DNA of 5,770 bases from Opitutaceae bacterium (GTDB lineage Bacteria; Verrucomicrobiota; Verrucomicrobiia; Opitutales; Opitutaceae). Shown piece by piece: positions 1-5,316 of the stretch; positions within the stretch are counted from its first letter, which is position 1, and the number at the start of each line of letters is the position of its first letter. The notes under the pieces were generated by a model. The model was given only the letters and a program-made list of their open reading frames with translations. It searched no databases and was not told the origin of the DNA. Where the stretch lies: assembly GCA_023265535.1 (NCBI GenBank), contig JAHFTI010000308.1, positions 1-5,770 of the forward strand, given 5' to 3'. Both the position numbers and the translations under genes were made by a program.

Positions 1-5
1 CCTAG

Positions 6-539
6 GGCAACGCAGGCGTGATGGCCGCCACCAACGAGGTCGTCGAGGCCTCCCAATTCCCCATCCTCGTCTGGGTCTTCGGTGCAGTCATCGCACTCTG
101 CCTGCTCACCTTCCGCTCCCTGCGGGCGCTGGTCTGCATCATCCTTCCCCTCGCAATTGTGTCGTACCTTGGCTACGCGCTGATGGTGTACCTCGACATC
201 GGCCTGAAGACCTCGACGCTGCCTGTCGTGGCGCTGGGCGTCGGCATCGGCGTCGACTACGGCATCTATATTTTTGCCCGCCTGCAGACCGCCCTCAAGG
301 CCGGGGAATATTTCGAGGATGCCATGTACATGGCCTTCAAGGACACGGGCAGTGCGGTGGTCTTCACGGGCCTGACACTCACGCTGGGCGTGGGCACCTG
401 GCTCTTCTCCGACCTGAAGTTCCAGGCCGACATGGGTCTGCTGCTCATGTTCATGTTCCTCGTGAACATGCTGGGCGCCATCCTGCTGCTGCCCGCCATG
501 GCCCGCTGGCTCTACCGCCACCACACCCGCAAGGACTAA
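6..539 (+). CDS. RND/MMPL-family exporter, C-terminal membrane part (5' partial)
   Basis: This is the last ~178 residues of an RND-superfamily (MMPL/SSD-type) inner-membrane exporter; members normally run to roughly 750-1000 residues. It begins in the conserved 'GNAGVMAATNEVV' stretch that precedes the second membrane block. Five hydrophobic helices follow, numbering from GTG18: about 14-32, 37-58, 66-87, 110-128 and 136-164. The third carries the family signature G-V-G-I-G-V-D-Y (Asp80, Tyr81), where the acidic residue is expected to take part in proton-coupled transport. 'KFQADMGLLL' and a basic tail (RHHTRKD) close the protein before TAA 537-539. Codon TAG at 3-5 is in frame just upstream, so the open frame here could start only at GTG18 or ATG21, which cannot be the native start of an RND protein. 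Either the gene is interrupted or the window edge holds an error. Family call is firm; the substrate is unknown. Confidence 0.88.
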   Translation, partial: GNAGVMAATNEVVEASQFPILVWVFGAVIALCLLTFRSLRALVCIILPLAIVSYLGYALMVYLDIGLKTSTLPVVALGVGIGVDYGIYIFARLQTALKAGEYFEDAMYMAFKDTGSAVVFTGLTLTLGVGTWLFSDLKFQADMGLLLMFMFLVNMLGAILLLPAMARWLYRHHTRKD

Positions 540-571
540 GCCTGCCAGCACGGGGGGCGCGTCGAGGCGCA

Positions 572-593
572 CCGTACGCGCCTACGCGTATGG
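572..593. other. Imperfect 9-bp dyad (hairpin or operator) between exporter and 615 gene
   Basis: CCGTACGCG (572-580) and CGCGTATGG (585-593) are inverted copies around the four-base loop CCTA. Eight of nine pairs are perfect and the ninth is a G-T, which would pair in RNA. It lies 32 bases after the exporter stop. No T-run follows on either side, so it is not a standard intrinsic terminator. It could stabilise the 3' end of the exporter mRNA, or serve as a protein-binding site in the -35 region of a promoter for the next gene. The structure is seen directly; the role is inference. Confidence 0.5.
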
Positions 594-600
594 CTGGAAG

Positions 601-613
601 GCAGGAGGCCTGC
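601..613. other. Short dyad GCAGG-AGG-CCTGC enclosing the AGGAGG motif
   Basis: GCAGG (601-605) pairs perfectly with CCTGC (609-613) across a three-base loop AGG (606-608). The AGGAGG at 603-608, the only good SD sequence in correct spacing in this window, lies inside stem and loop. If transcribed, folding would partly hide it. As DNA it is a small palindrome directly abutting the TATGAT element. Dyads this short arise by chance, so significance is uncertain. Confidence 0.35.
603..608 (+). promoter_or_regulatory. Candidate Shine-Dalgarno AGGAGG for the 615 start
   Basis: AGGAGG lies six bases before ATG615 and nine before ATG618, both workable spacings. It supports a start at 615/618 over the in-frame ATG654. 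Against it, the other full-length genes here show no SD, and the motif sits inside a palindrome next to a -10-like sequence, so it may be fortuitous. Confidence 0.45.
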
Positions 614-619
614 TATGAT
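611..619 (+). promoter_or_regulatory. Candidate extended -10 promoter element TGcTATGAT
   Basis: TGC followed by TATGAT (614-619) matches the extended -10 pattern TGnTATAAT in all but one hexamer position. No good -35 is present (TGGCTG at 591-596 with a 17-base spacer is a poor match), but extended -10 promoters can work without one. Transcription would begin around 625-627, downstream of ATG615/618, leaving a short leader before ATG654. This conflicts with the SD reading of the same stretch, and both cannot be the main signal. Confidence 0.4.
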
Positions 620-1217
620 GGTGGACGCACCTTCAACCTCCACACGCACCCACATGAGCACTTCCCTACCCCTGAACCACTGGATGAGCTGGGAGGGCGG
701 CGTCGACCTCGTCGCCTGCACCGCCCCCGGACTCCCCATGCCCAACGTCATCGTCCACCTCGCCCGCCTGGTGCACACGCCAGTCGGCAGCGCCCCCTCC
801 GGCATGGTCCTTTTCCAGCCCTCCCCCGATGCCGCGCCGCTGGTCTGCGGCTTCGTCTCCACGGATGCCCGCGTGGGCGCCTACTTCGGCCCCAAGATCT
901 TTGCCGGCACACCCTTTGAGCAGGCGCCGGTCCTGGAGGCGAGTATCCAAATCACCACTACACCCGAACTCGTCGGCGCCGTGGTGAAGGTCGCCGGCCA
1001 CGAGCTGCGCACGGAATTGCGCGACCTCGGGGCACTCGAACTGGTGTCCCGCGCTCCGTCCCCCATGGCCCCCTTCCACCAGCAGGGACTCGAGGCCTCC
1101 ACGCTCGAGGCGCGCCTCTGGGTGGACGGAAAGGAAATCCCGATCATAGTCCCTCCCATGGGCATCTCGGGCGGACCTGCGGCCGTGTCGGCCCCCTGCG
1201 GCCTGTATGCTCGCTGA
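615..1217 (+). CDS. Conserved-looking protein of unknown function, ~200 residues, probably cytosolic
   Basis: I do not recognise a named domain. The product is 200 residues from ATG615, or 187 from ATG654 (MSTSLPLNHWMSWEGG). It has no signal peptide and no membrane helix. Alternating hydrophobic/polar stretches suggest a mainly beta fold. Notable motifs from ATG615 are 'PGLPMPNVIVHLARLVHTPVG' near residues 37-57, 'MVLFQP' (~64-69), 'GAYFGPKIFAGTPFE' (~88-102), and a Gly/Pro-rich end 'VPPMGISGGPAAV' (~179-191). Codon use matches the neighbours, and its frame is open from the exporter stop onward, so it is a plausible real gene. Start choice is unresolved: AGGAGG favours 615/618, whereas the TGcTATGAT element favours 654. 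The next gene starts nine bases after its TGA, so the two are very likely co-transcribed and may act together. Confidence 0.8.
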   Translation: MMVDAPSTSTRTHMSTSLPLNHWMSWEGGVDLVACTAPGLPMPNVIVHLARLVHTPVGSAPSGMVLFQPSPDAAPLVCGFVSTDARVGAYFGPKIFAGTPFEQAPVLEASIQITTTPELVGAVVKVAGHELRTELRDLGALELVSRAPSPMAPFHQQGLEASTLEARLWVDGKEIPIIVPPMGISGGPAAVSAPCGLYAR

Positions 1218-1226
1218 GCGCACCCC

Positions 1227-1580
1227 ATGAGCACGCCCCTCTGGCAACCCGGCTCCGACAGGGCCGCCCGCCTCCTCGGACTCGGATTCCTGCTCCTCGG
1301 CACGGGGCTGCTCTGGTTCCAATGGCACACACTCCGCTCCGCAGTGGAACGGGGCGAGACCACGATCGCCCAGTTCCCCGCAGCCATCGCCCTGGGGGAG
1401 CTGGCACTGGCGCTGGGCCTCCTCTGGGTGGGGGGTGGCCTCAGGGCCTACACTTGGATCCGGGCCCTGCAGGCGGACAAGGGGCGCCTCTGGCTGACCC
1501 TCTCACCCCTGCTCCTGCTGATCCTGATCAGCATCCTGGGCCTGCGTTCCTGGCTCTCCGCCCACGGCTACGAAAGCTGA
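1227..1580 (+). CDS. Small three-helix membrane protein, unknown function
   Basis: A 117-residue product with three hydrophobic segments, about 16-33, 50-72 and 88-106. Basic residues R12 and R15 at the N-terminus and R73, R79, K85 and R87 between helices 2 and 3 predict, by the positive-inside rule, an inside N-terminus and outside C-terminus. Helix 2 contains a lone Glu58, possibly functional. It resembles no family I can name. ATG1227 lies nine bases after the TGA of the preceding gene and in the same reading frame, with no SD, so translation probably depends on coupling to that gene. The tight spacing suggests the soluble upstream protein may be a partner; that is inference only. Confidence 0.78.
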   Translation: MSTPLWQPGSDRAARLLGLGFLLLGTGLLWFQWHTLRSAVERGETTIAQFPAAIALGELALALGLLWVGGGLRAYTWIRALQADKGRLWLTLSPLLLLILISILGLRSWLSAHGYES

Positions 1581-1602
1581 GCGGCGCGCCGGGGCTCGCC
1601 GC
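1581..1602. other. GC-rich dyad just after the 1227-1580 stop
   Basis: GCGGCG (1581-1586) pairs with CGCCGC (1597-1602) across a ten-base loop, starting directly after the TGA. It lacks a downstream T-run (GCCCCCATG follows), so it is at best a weak or Rho-assisted 3'-end structure. In DNA this GC-rich it may be chance. The rest of the 151-base gap shows no convincing promoter. It contains an AGGAGG at 1659-1664 that is too far from ATG1732 to serve it. Confidence 0.25.
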
Positions 1603-1731
1603 CCCCATGTCATTGGCTGCCGGGAAAGGATCTCATAGCCCCCCCAAGCATTCTTAACAGGAGGGCCTTCCTTCCGGGGGCGTAGTGCCTTTCACTGGAG
1701 TCCGCCCACACCGGGCGCGTCCCTACTCCCC

Positions 1732-2952
1732 ATGCCCATCCAGTCCCTCGCCGAACTCCGCCAGCGCGCCGAACAGGAACTCACCCAGGACATCCTTCCG
1801 TTCTGGGCCAAACACGCCTTCGAGCCCACGACTGGCAACCTGGTGGGTGTCGTCACCAACGACCTGCGCCGCCTCGACGGCGTGCCCCGCCACGTCGTCC
1901 TCTGCGCGCGCATCCTCTGGACCTTTGCGGCGGCCCAGCGTGTGGTCCCCTCCCAGCAATGGCTGGATGCAGGCCGCAAGGCCCTTGCCCTTCTCGAGGG
2001 CCCCTTCTGGGACAGCGCCAACGGCGGAGTCTTCTGGAGCATCGACGACGCCATGCGCCCCCTCTCCGATCGCAAGCAGGTCTATGCCCAGGCCTTCACC
2101 ATCTATGGCCTGAGCGAATGGTACGCCGCCACCGGCGACCAGGGGGCCCTGCTGCGCGCACAAGGGATCTACAGGCTGCTTGAGACCAAGGCCCGCGACC
2201 TCCAGGACCGCGGCTACATCGAGGCCCTGTCGGCCCAATGGGGCACCCTCGCCGACATGCGCCTGAGCGACAAGGACCTCAACTCCCCGAAGTCCATGAA
2301 CACGCTCCTGCACGTGCTCGAGGCCTACACCGCCCTCCTGCGTGTGTGGCCCGATGAGGGGCTGCGCGCCGCCCTGCGCGACCTGCTGGAGGTCATGCTT
2401 GAGAAGATTTACACCGAGACCCCCTACCCACGCTTCGCCCTGTTCTTCGACATGAAATGGAAATCCCTCAACGAGGGGATCTCCTACGGGCACGACATCG
2501 AGACAAGCTGGCTGATCTGGGAGGCCGCCCTCGCCATCGGGGACAAGGCGCTGCAGGAGCGCACCCGCACCATCGCACTGAAGATGGCGCGCGGAGTGCT
2601 CGAGAACGGCTTGGACCGCGACGGCGCGGTCTTCTACGGCGGCGACGCCACGGGTGTGCTCAACGACCAGAAGCATTGGTGGCCGCAGGCTGAGGCCGTC
2701 GTGGGCTTCCTCAATGCCCACGAGCTCGACGGCAGCCCCGCCAGCCTGACCGCCGCCTTCAGGGCCTGGGATTTCATCGAGGGTTTTGTGATCGATCGCG
2801 TCCACGGCGAATGGTTCTCCAACCTGAACCGCCATGGTCGCCCGCTCGGCGACTACCAGGACAACCCCGACTACTGCAAGATCGGCCCCTGGAAGTGCCC
2901 CTACCACAATGCCCGCGCCTGCATCGAGGTCCTGCGCCGCGTAAAAGCCTGA
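1732..2952 (+). CDS. AGE-family sugar epimerase, probably cellobiose 2-epimerase (EC 5.1.3.11)
   Basis: A 406-residue member of the N-acylglucosamine 2-epimerase (AGE) (alpha/alpha)6-barrel superfamily. Cellobiose 2-epimerases convert the reducing-end glucose of beta-1,4-linked disaccharides to mannose, a step in beta-mannan and cellulose use; length is typical. Signatures seen: 'RHVVLCARILWTF' with Arg60 and Trp63; N190-TLL-H194 followed by 'VLEAY'; 'SYGHDIETSWL' with His254 and Glu257; 'KHWWPQAEAVVGF' with Trp316, Trp317 and Glu321; 'GEWFSNLNRHG'; and 'WKCPYHNARA' with His392. His254 and His392 correspond to the family's general acid/base pair. These motifs fit cellobiose epimerases better than GlcNAc epimerases, though a mannose isomerase or other AGE relative remains possible. 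There is no signal peptide, so it acts in the cytosol. ATG1732 is the only ATG, GTG or TTG in its frame after TAG1636, and no SD precedes it. The AI-2E-family gene follows after 54 bases. Confidence 0.9.
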   Translation: MPIQSLAELRQRAEQELTQDILPFWAKHAFEPTTGNLVGVVTNDLRRLDGVPRHVVLCARILWTFAAAQRVVPSQQWLDAGRKALALLEGPFWDSANGGVFWSIDDAMRPLSDRKQVYAQAFTIYGLSEWYAATGDQGALLRAQGIYRLLETKARDLQDRGYIEALSAQWGTLADMRLSDKDLNSPKSMNTLLHVLEAYTALLRVWPDEGLRAALRDLLEVMLEKIYTETPYPRFALFFDMKWKSLNEGISYGHDIETSWLIWEAALAIGDKALQERTRTIALKMARGVLENGLDRDGAVFYGGDATGVLNDQKHWWPQAEAVVGFLNAHELDGSPASLTAAFRAWDFIEGFVIDRVHGEWFSNLNRHGRPLGDYQDNPDYCKIGPWKCPYHNARACIEVLRRVKA

Positions 2953-3006
2953 CCGGCCCCGCGTCTGCCCTCTTGCATCCGCGCGCGGGACCGCCAGCCT
3001 CGCCGC

Positions 3007-4155
3007 ATGCAGCAGAGTGACTCCCCCTCCCCCCCGCTCCTCTCGGAGACCCAACGCAAGCTGGTCGCCTTCGCCCTGAGCTTCGGGGCGGTGGCGCTGA
3101 TCATCGTTCTCATCGCCGGCTGTTTCATCGTCTTCAGCCGCCTGCTTTCCGTCTTCTCGGGCGCACTCTGGCCGCTCGCAACCGCGGGCATCATCGCCCT
3201 CGTGCTGCGCCCCTGCGTGGACTGGCTCCAGCAGACCCTGCGCATGCGCCGCCTCAGCGCGGTGATCGTCCTGTTCGCCACCTTCCTGCTCGTGGTGGCG
3301 GGGGTGCTCATGCTCATCCTCCCTCCTTTGGTGGGCCAGGTCGTGGACTTCGTCTCCTACGTGCCCACGCTCTGGAAACAGGCGGTCACGTATTCAAACC
3401 TCCACTACCCCGAATGGCAGGCCTTCGTGACACGCCACATGGAGAACCCGACCGTGCGCCAGCTGGTCGACACAGCCACGGGCGAGCTCCAGGGACTGCT
3501 GTCCCAGGCCCTCCCCTCCATCAAGGCGGCAGGCGGGGGACTCATTTCCCTCTTCGCCTTCACCACGCAGTTGTTCCTCGTCCCTGTCTACCTGTTCTTC
3601 TTCCTGCTCACCACCGGTCAGGGCAATTTCCGCCTCTCGGAGCACCTGGGCTTCCTTCGCCCCTCGCTGCGCGAGGACTTGGTCTTCCTCGTCCGCGAAT
3701 TCGTTCAGATCGTGGTGTCCTTTTTCCGGGGCCAGCTCCTCATCGGCCTCATCATGGGAGTCCTGCTCTCGGTGGGGTTCAGCGCAGTTGGGCTCAAGTT
3801 CGGCCTCTTCCTGGGCCTGCTGTGCGGCATGCTCAATGTCATCCCCTACCTGGGCACCACGATCGGCCTGGTCACCACCCTGCCCCTCGCCTTCCTCCAG
3901 CCCGACGGCGGCTGGACGCTCCTCGGCTTTGTGCTCCTGGTGAAGATCATCGTGCAAAACATCGAGGGCTGGGTGCTCACGCCCAAGATCATGGGCCACA
4001 GCACGGGACTGCATCCCGCAGCCATCATCTTCTCCCTCTTCTTCTGGGGCGCCGCCCTCGACGGCCTGCTGGGCATGATCCTGGCCATTCCCCTGTCGGC
4101 CTTCTTTGCCACCGCCTGGCGCCTGGCCCAGCACAAGTACTTTGGCAGCCGCTGA
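3007..4155 (+). CDS. AI-2E family transporter-like membrane protein (PF01594, PerM/TqsA type)
   Basis: A 382-residue polytopic inner-membrane protein of the AI-2E exporter family (formerly UPF0118), slightly longer than the usual ~350. About eight helices are visible: roughly 17-40, 50-66, 84-105, 178-201, 240-260, 262-295, 297-318 and 336-370. A soluble stretch at ~107-175 separates helices 3 and 4, as is standard here. Diagnostic sequence includes 'NVIPYLGTTIG' (Asn277, Pro280), 'NIEGWVLTPKIMG' (Glu320, Pro326) and the C-terminal 'LHPAAIIFSLFFWGAALDG' (His336) leading into 'GMILAIPL'. Substrates are poorly established: TqsA was proposed to export autoinducer-2, and other members act as Na+/H+ antiporters. 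Nothing nearby resembles luxS, so I do not infer quorum sensing. ATG3007 sits 54 bases after the epimerase gene with no SD; co-transcription is plausible. Confidence 0.93.
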   Translation: MQQSDSPSPPLLSETQRKLVAFALSFGAVALIIVLIAGCFIVFSRLLSVFSGALWPLATAGIIALVLRPCVDWLQQTLRMRRLSAVIVLFATFLLVVAGVLMLILPPLVGQVVDFVSYVPTLWKQAVTYSNLHYPEWQAFVTRHMENPTVRQLVDTATGELQGLLSQALPSIKAAGGGLISLFAFTTQLFLVPVYLFFFLLTTGQGNFRLSEHLGFLRPSLREDLVFLVREFVQIVVSFFRGQLLIGLIMGVLLSVGFSAVGLKFGLFLGLLCGMLNVIPYLGTTIGLVTTLPLAFLQPDGGWTLLGFVLLVKIIVQNIEGWVLTPKIMGHSTGLHPAAIIFSLFFWGAALDGLLGMILAIPLSAFFATAWRLAQHKYFGSR

Positions 4156-4224
4156 GGGGCCCCGCCTCCCCCCCCCTGACGCTGTATCCGATTCTTAACT
4201 ACACCGCCCCCGGCACCTGACGCC

Positions 4225-5211
4225 TTGTCCTGGACCATCCTCCACAAGAACGGACTGCAGCTCCCCCAGATCGGCTGGTGGCTGGATCCCTCCCGCCCCG
4301 TCGACAAGGCCATCGTCTCGCACGCGCACTTCGACCATCTCGCCGCCAGCAGGGAGGTCGTCTGCACCCCCGCCACTGCGCGTTTCATGCGCCACCGACT
4401 GCCCCGAAAGCGTGTCGAGCATCGGCTCCCGTTCGGCCAGACCGAGCCGCTCACCCCCGACTGCAGCGTCACGCTGCTCCCCGCTGGTCACATCCTCGGG
4501 TCCGCCCTCATCCTGCTCAACCACCGCGAGCTCGGCAGCCTCCTCTACACGGGCGACTTCAAGCTGCGCCAGGGCCTTGTCGCGGAGACCTGCGCCACCC
4601 CGCGCGCCGACACGCTCGTCATGGAGACGACCTTCGGCCGCAGCCACTACTGCATGCCCCCTTCGGACCAGGTCCGTGGGCAACTTCAGGATTTCTGCAG
4701 GCAAACCCTCGCCGCCGGCGACACACCTGTCCTCATGGCCTACAGCCTGGGAAAGGCCCAGGAAGTCCTCGCCTCCCTCGCCGGGCTGGAGGCCCCCATC
4801 ATGGTCCACCCGCAGATCGCGGAGATGAACCACCTGCACGAGGACCTGGGTGTCACCCTGCCGCCTCACCGGCTCTTTGACGATCGTGAGCTCGCAGGAC
4901 ACGTGGTACTCTGCGCCCCCGCCCCGAAAAATTCCGCCTTTCTCAAGCGCATCCCCCGCCCCCGCACCGCCTTCGTCTCGGGCTGGGCCCTCGACCGCTC
5001 CACGGTCTTCCGCCAGCGCTGCGATGCCGCCTTCCCCCTCTCCGACCACGCCGATTATCCTGACCTGCTTTGTTTTGTGGACTTGGTGAAGCCCAAGCGT
5101 GTGCTCACCCTGCACGGCTTCGCCGCCGATTTCGCCCGGACGCTGCGCGAGCGCGGCTACGACGCCCTGGCCCTCAGCGAACCCAACCAGCTCGACCTTG
5201 GGCTGCAATAA
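4225..5211 (+). CDS. MBL-fold nuclease-like protein, Cft2/ligase-associated exonuclease type
   Basis: A 328-residue metallo-beta-lactamase-fold protein of the COG1236 (Cft2/CPSF-like) group, with a length like DNA-ligase-associated exonucleases. The dinuclear metal site looks complete: H33-A-H35-F-D37-H38, H89 in 'AGHILGSA', D111 in 'YTGDF', and a C-terminal H297 in 'LHGF'. Beta-CASP-like motifs are Glu134 in 'METTFG' and His275 in 'PLSDHAD'; 'YSLGKAQEVL' is also typical. It is thus predicted to hydrolyse nucleic-acid phosphodiester bonds in the cytosol, in DNA end processing or RNA maturation. Whether the substrate is DNA or RNA cannot be decided from sequence. No ligase or helicase gene lies beside it here. 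The frame opens after TGA 4177-4179 and contains only one usual start codon before the conserved 'SWT' N-terminus, TTG4225, so a TTG start is inferred. There is no SD. Confidence 0.88.
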   Translation: MSWTILHKNGLQLPQIGWWLDPSRPVDKAIVSHAHFDHLAASREVVCTPATARFMRHRLPRKRVEHRLPFGQTEPLTPDCSVTLLPAGHILGSALILLNHRELGSLLYTGDFKLRQGLVAETCATPRADTLVMETTFGRSHYCMPPSDQVRGQLQDFCRQTLAAGDTPVLMAYSLGKAQEVLASLAGLEAPIMVHPQIAEMNHLHEDLGVTLPPHRLFDDRELAGHVVLCAPAPKNSAFLKRIPRPRTAFVSGWALDRSTVFRQRCDAAFPLSDHADYPDLLCFVDLVKPKRVLTLHGFAADFARTLRERGYDALALSEPNQLDLGLQ

Positions 5212-5316
5212 ACGGGAACTCCCGCAACCGCGATGTATCAATCAGACGGTTGACTCCACGCCACAACGGCACACCCCTGTTCCACTCCCTTCTACGCGAA
5301 GCCATCCCTGCACTGC

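Noticed and set aside
1206..1211. TATGCT as a -10 element for the 1227 gene
   Set aside because: Only 4/6 matches, no extended TGn in register, and it lies within the coding end of the upstream gene; translational coupling explains the arrangement better.
666..1328. Minus-strand frames opposite the unknown 615 gene (a 220-codon and a 168-codon frame)
   Set aside because: The plus product has a balanced hydrophobic/polar pattern and sits in a co-directional gene row; the minus products are Gly/Arg/Ser-rich without structure. Since the plus gene is itself unrecognised, this rejection is less certain than the others.
1685..2113. A plus-strand frame starting GTG1685, with an AGGAGG 20 bases upstream
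   Set aside because: The product is Pro/Ser/Arg-rich, overlaps the epimerase gene in another frame, and the AGGAGG spacing is too long.
1723..3054. A 443-codon open frame on the minus strand, longer than the epimerase gene it overlaps
   Set aside because: It lies opposite a gene with clear family motifs throughout, and its product is low-complexity Gly/Val/Glu/Ala-rich sequence typical of antisense frames in GC-rich DNA.
4156..4176. GGGGCCCC palindrome plus a nine-C run after the AI-2E-family gene
   Set aside because: No loop and no T-run, so not a terminator. The C9 run is a possible sequencing-error site but lies outside coding sequence.
5213..5224. CGGG-AACT-CCCG hairpin right after the MBL stop as a terminator
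   Set aside because: Only four base pairs and no T-run follow; too weak to call.
4195..5241. A 348-codon minus-strand open frame opposite the MBL gene
   Set aside because: Same reason: the plus strand encodes a complete metal site and conserved motifs, while the minus product resembles no protein family and is compositionally an antisense shadow.
5250..5255. TTGACT as a -35 box for the DUF3108 gene
   Set aside because: A 5/6 match to TTGACA, but no -10-like hexamer lies 16-18 bases downstream (the sequence there is C-rich).
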